The notes beneath the pieces were generated by a model that saw only the letters and a list, made by a program, of their open reading frames with translations, ran no database searches and was not told the DNA's origin. A program made the position numbers and the translations under genes. From Thermomucor indicae-seudaticae (lineage: Eukaryota > Mucoromycota > Mucoromycetes > Mucorales > Lichtheimiaceae): a DNA stretch of 33,858 nucleotides. Shown here piece by piece: positions 32,617 through 33,858 of the stretch; the stretch's first letter is position 1; every line of letters begins with the position of its first letter. The stretch is from positions 1-33,858 of the forward strand of contig JSYX01000378.1 in the NCBI GenBank assembly GCA_000787465.1, given 5' to 3'.

Positions 32617-33060
32617 ATGCAACGGCTCTCAAATGGAAACAGGTTTGCTAAGATGGCTACGGATTTCATAAACACAGTGTTGGAAAGGACACACCATGGA
32701 AGATATGGGATAACTACAATCTCCGTTCTACTACGTGCAGATGAACACGGAGACCCGGACCGATTTCGAACTACAATCTCAAGCCTTCTTTTTCTTTCCC
32801 GCTCTCCCTCTTTCTTTTTAGCTATAGCCCAAAAGTGTAGTATTGCTGGCGGCATTCCTGGCCGTTATGCATCCAACTGTTTTGGCGCTTGTTTTCATCG
32901 GTCTGATGCTCGTGGTCCAGCCGGTCAGGGAAGCAGGTTGAGACCCTTCCTTCGCTCGAAAATGCCTCACCCCCTGACTAGTTGCGAAATTAATTCCGCA
33001 AAGGGGTTAATCATTATCTATCAGCTCAAAATTTTCGGGACATTCCGGACAAAAATATGA
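32617..33060 (+). CDS. orphan ORF, doubtful; possible first exons of a broken gene
   Basis: The 147-residue frame opens after a CT-rich leader, as real genes here do, and begins with a plausible helix (MATDFINTVLERTHHGRYG), but the second half looks like noncoding translation. In another frame, 32828-32941 encodes a compact hydrophobic stretch (LLAAFLAVMHPTVLALVFIG and on to VQPVRE) directly after a strong pyrimidine-rich acceptor region (to 32821) and AAAAG at 32831-32835. Together they may be the first exons of a membrane protein, but no complete model could be closed. I do not recognise the family. Confidence 0.25.
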   Translation: MQRLSNGNRFAKMATDFINTVLERTHHGRYGITTISVLLRADEHGDPDRFRTTISSLLFLSRSPSFFLAIAQKCSIAGGIPGRYASNCFGACFHRSDARGPAGQGSRLRPFLRSKMPHPLTSCEINSAKGLIIIYQLKIFGTFRTKI

Positions 33061-33409
33061 TGAGCACATGCTGATGCCTCCTTTTGACAGCTCATTCCTA
33101 CACATCTCTTACTCTCTTTTCACAAAACACTTATAACTCTTGACCGACTCTCGTATCCGGATTGTGTCTTGTTGACGTATCTCAAACTGGTCTTTGTCAC
33201 TATATATCGGCCATAACACTCGACATCCTTGTCACTGCAACATCTTCTTGCTCTCTTGCTGGTTCTCCTGTCTCTTGATCCGCTTTCCAGTCCGTGACGA
33301 TGACGTATGTTTGACTTTTACTCATTCTCCCTGGCGTAACCTTCTGCGGATCCTTTTGTCGTTGGCGGCTATGACCTACTAGGCTTTCGGCATTCTTATC
33401 CGGTTATGA
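33061..33409. other. pyrimidine-rich region, no gene seen
   Basis: CT-rich sequence on the + strand, unlike the AT-rich spacer before it, leading into the broken reading frame at the window end. Confidence 0.35.
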
Positions 33410-33839
33410 ATCCTCGGTCCGAACTTTTTCACTTATGTTGTGGTCTCTTTCTTCCTGTTGGATCTGGCTGCTTCCTTTTCCCCTATTGACTGGCTTGGTC
33501 CCTTGGCTGCTGATGCTTTTTACACCGGCTAACTCCCGAAGAACTCGCAGACTGCTGAATCCCCCGCTCCTGTGGCCGGCATTCCCGGGGTGGAGGAGTC
33601 AATAAAAAAGGGTAGGAGGGCTGCTGCGTGGCCTACCTCGCATTGTTCTTCTGAGCAAAAGTGGGGCCCCATGCGACGCTTGCGGGGGGAGGTTCCCGTC
33701 TTTGGATGAGTGGGTGGCGGGTAAGGAGCATCCGGTCATGTGGTGTGATCCCTCGTGTCACCCTGTTTGGTCTCCTCTTTGGAAGCTTTCAAGGGTCCAC
33801 AGAGGCCGAGAACCCGGTTTCTCAGGCTGTCCCTTGTAG
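33410..33839 (+). mobile_element. possible broken mobile-element ORF (gag/ORF1-like)
   Basis: One frame is open from 33410, is broken by TAA at 33530-33532, then stays open with low-complexity Pro/Ala and basic residues (ESIKKGRRAAAWPTS). Near 33656 coding character moves to the next frame (open 33606-33836, stop 33837-33839), which reads CDACGGRFPSLDEWVAGK and then MWCDPSCHPVW. The CxxC and later Cys/His residues look like a zinc-binding module, such as those in retroelement ORF1 or gag proteins. The local GC-rich make-up differs from the spacer before it. Two breaks in 430 bp suggest decay. It could also be an exon of a host zinc protein with introns that I could not place. Confidence 0.3.
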
Positions 33840-33858
33840 CCATGCCTCCTTGCCTTTA

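Overview
The window is a compact fungal nuclear locus. Its genes carry short introns (about 53-86 nt) that start GT and end AG, intergenic spacers are short, and CT-rich tracts precede many start codons. The protein set (capsule-type Cas1 O-acetyltransferase, Rictor with an HR1 repeat, DUF3712 vacuolar protein, anillin-like protein, Mpo1-like protein) fits an early-diverging filamentous fungus. Mucoromycota, probably Mucorales, is my inference from gene style, not a proven assignment. Exon joins were worked out by hand. Every multi-exon model given sums to a whole number of codons.

Left part (1-7801): a possible tail of an upstream gene, a five-exon HSL-type alpha/beta hydrolase (509-2405), a three-exon Cas1p/CASD1-like polysaccharide O-acetyltransferase (2569-5257), an empty spacer, a small basic one-membrane-span protein (6369-6773 or a spliced form to 6969) and a small protein with a WWE-like C-terminal domain (7144-7801).

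Middle (9430-19601): a GPI ethanolamine phosphate transferase of the PIG-O/Gpi13 type, an anillin-like AHD+PH septation protein, a DUF3712/Tag1-like vacuolar membrane protein and a mucin-like one-pass membrane protein resembling wall sensors. All are on the + strand.

Right part (19820-31098): an Mpo1-like (DUF962) 2-hydroxy fatty acid dioxygenase on the - strand, divergent from a 14-exon Rictor/Ste20/Avo3 TORC2 subunit on the + strand. A cystathionine beta-lyase follows. Convergent to it is a large - strand gene whose product joins a multi-span membrane region, a GT31-type and a GT32/A4GALT-type glycosyltransferase and a cadherin-like C-terminal domain. The last 2.7 kb has no intact gene. It holds an orphan ORF with a hydrophobic segment and, at the very end, a broken CxxC-bearing reading frame that looks like mobile-element debris.

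Many genes here serve the cell surface: GPI anchors, glycan acetylation, glycan synthesis, a wall sensor-like protein, septation, and sphingolipid turnover beside TORC2. No CRISPR array, rRNA or convincing tRNA gene was seen. The strongest candidates for something new are the GT31-GT32-cadherin-like fusion, the WWE-like small protein, and the divergent Mpo1-Rictor pair.
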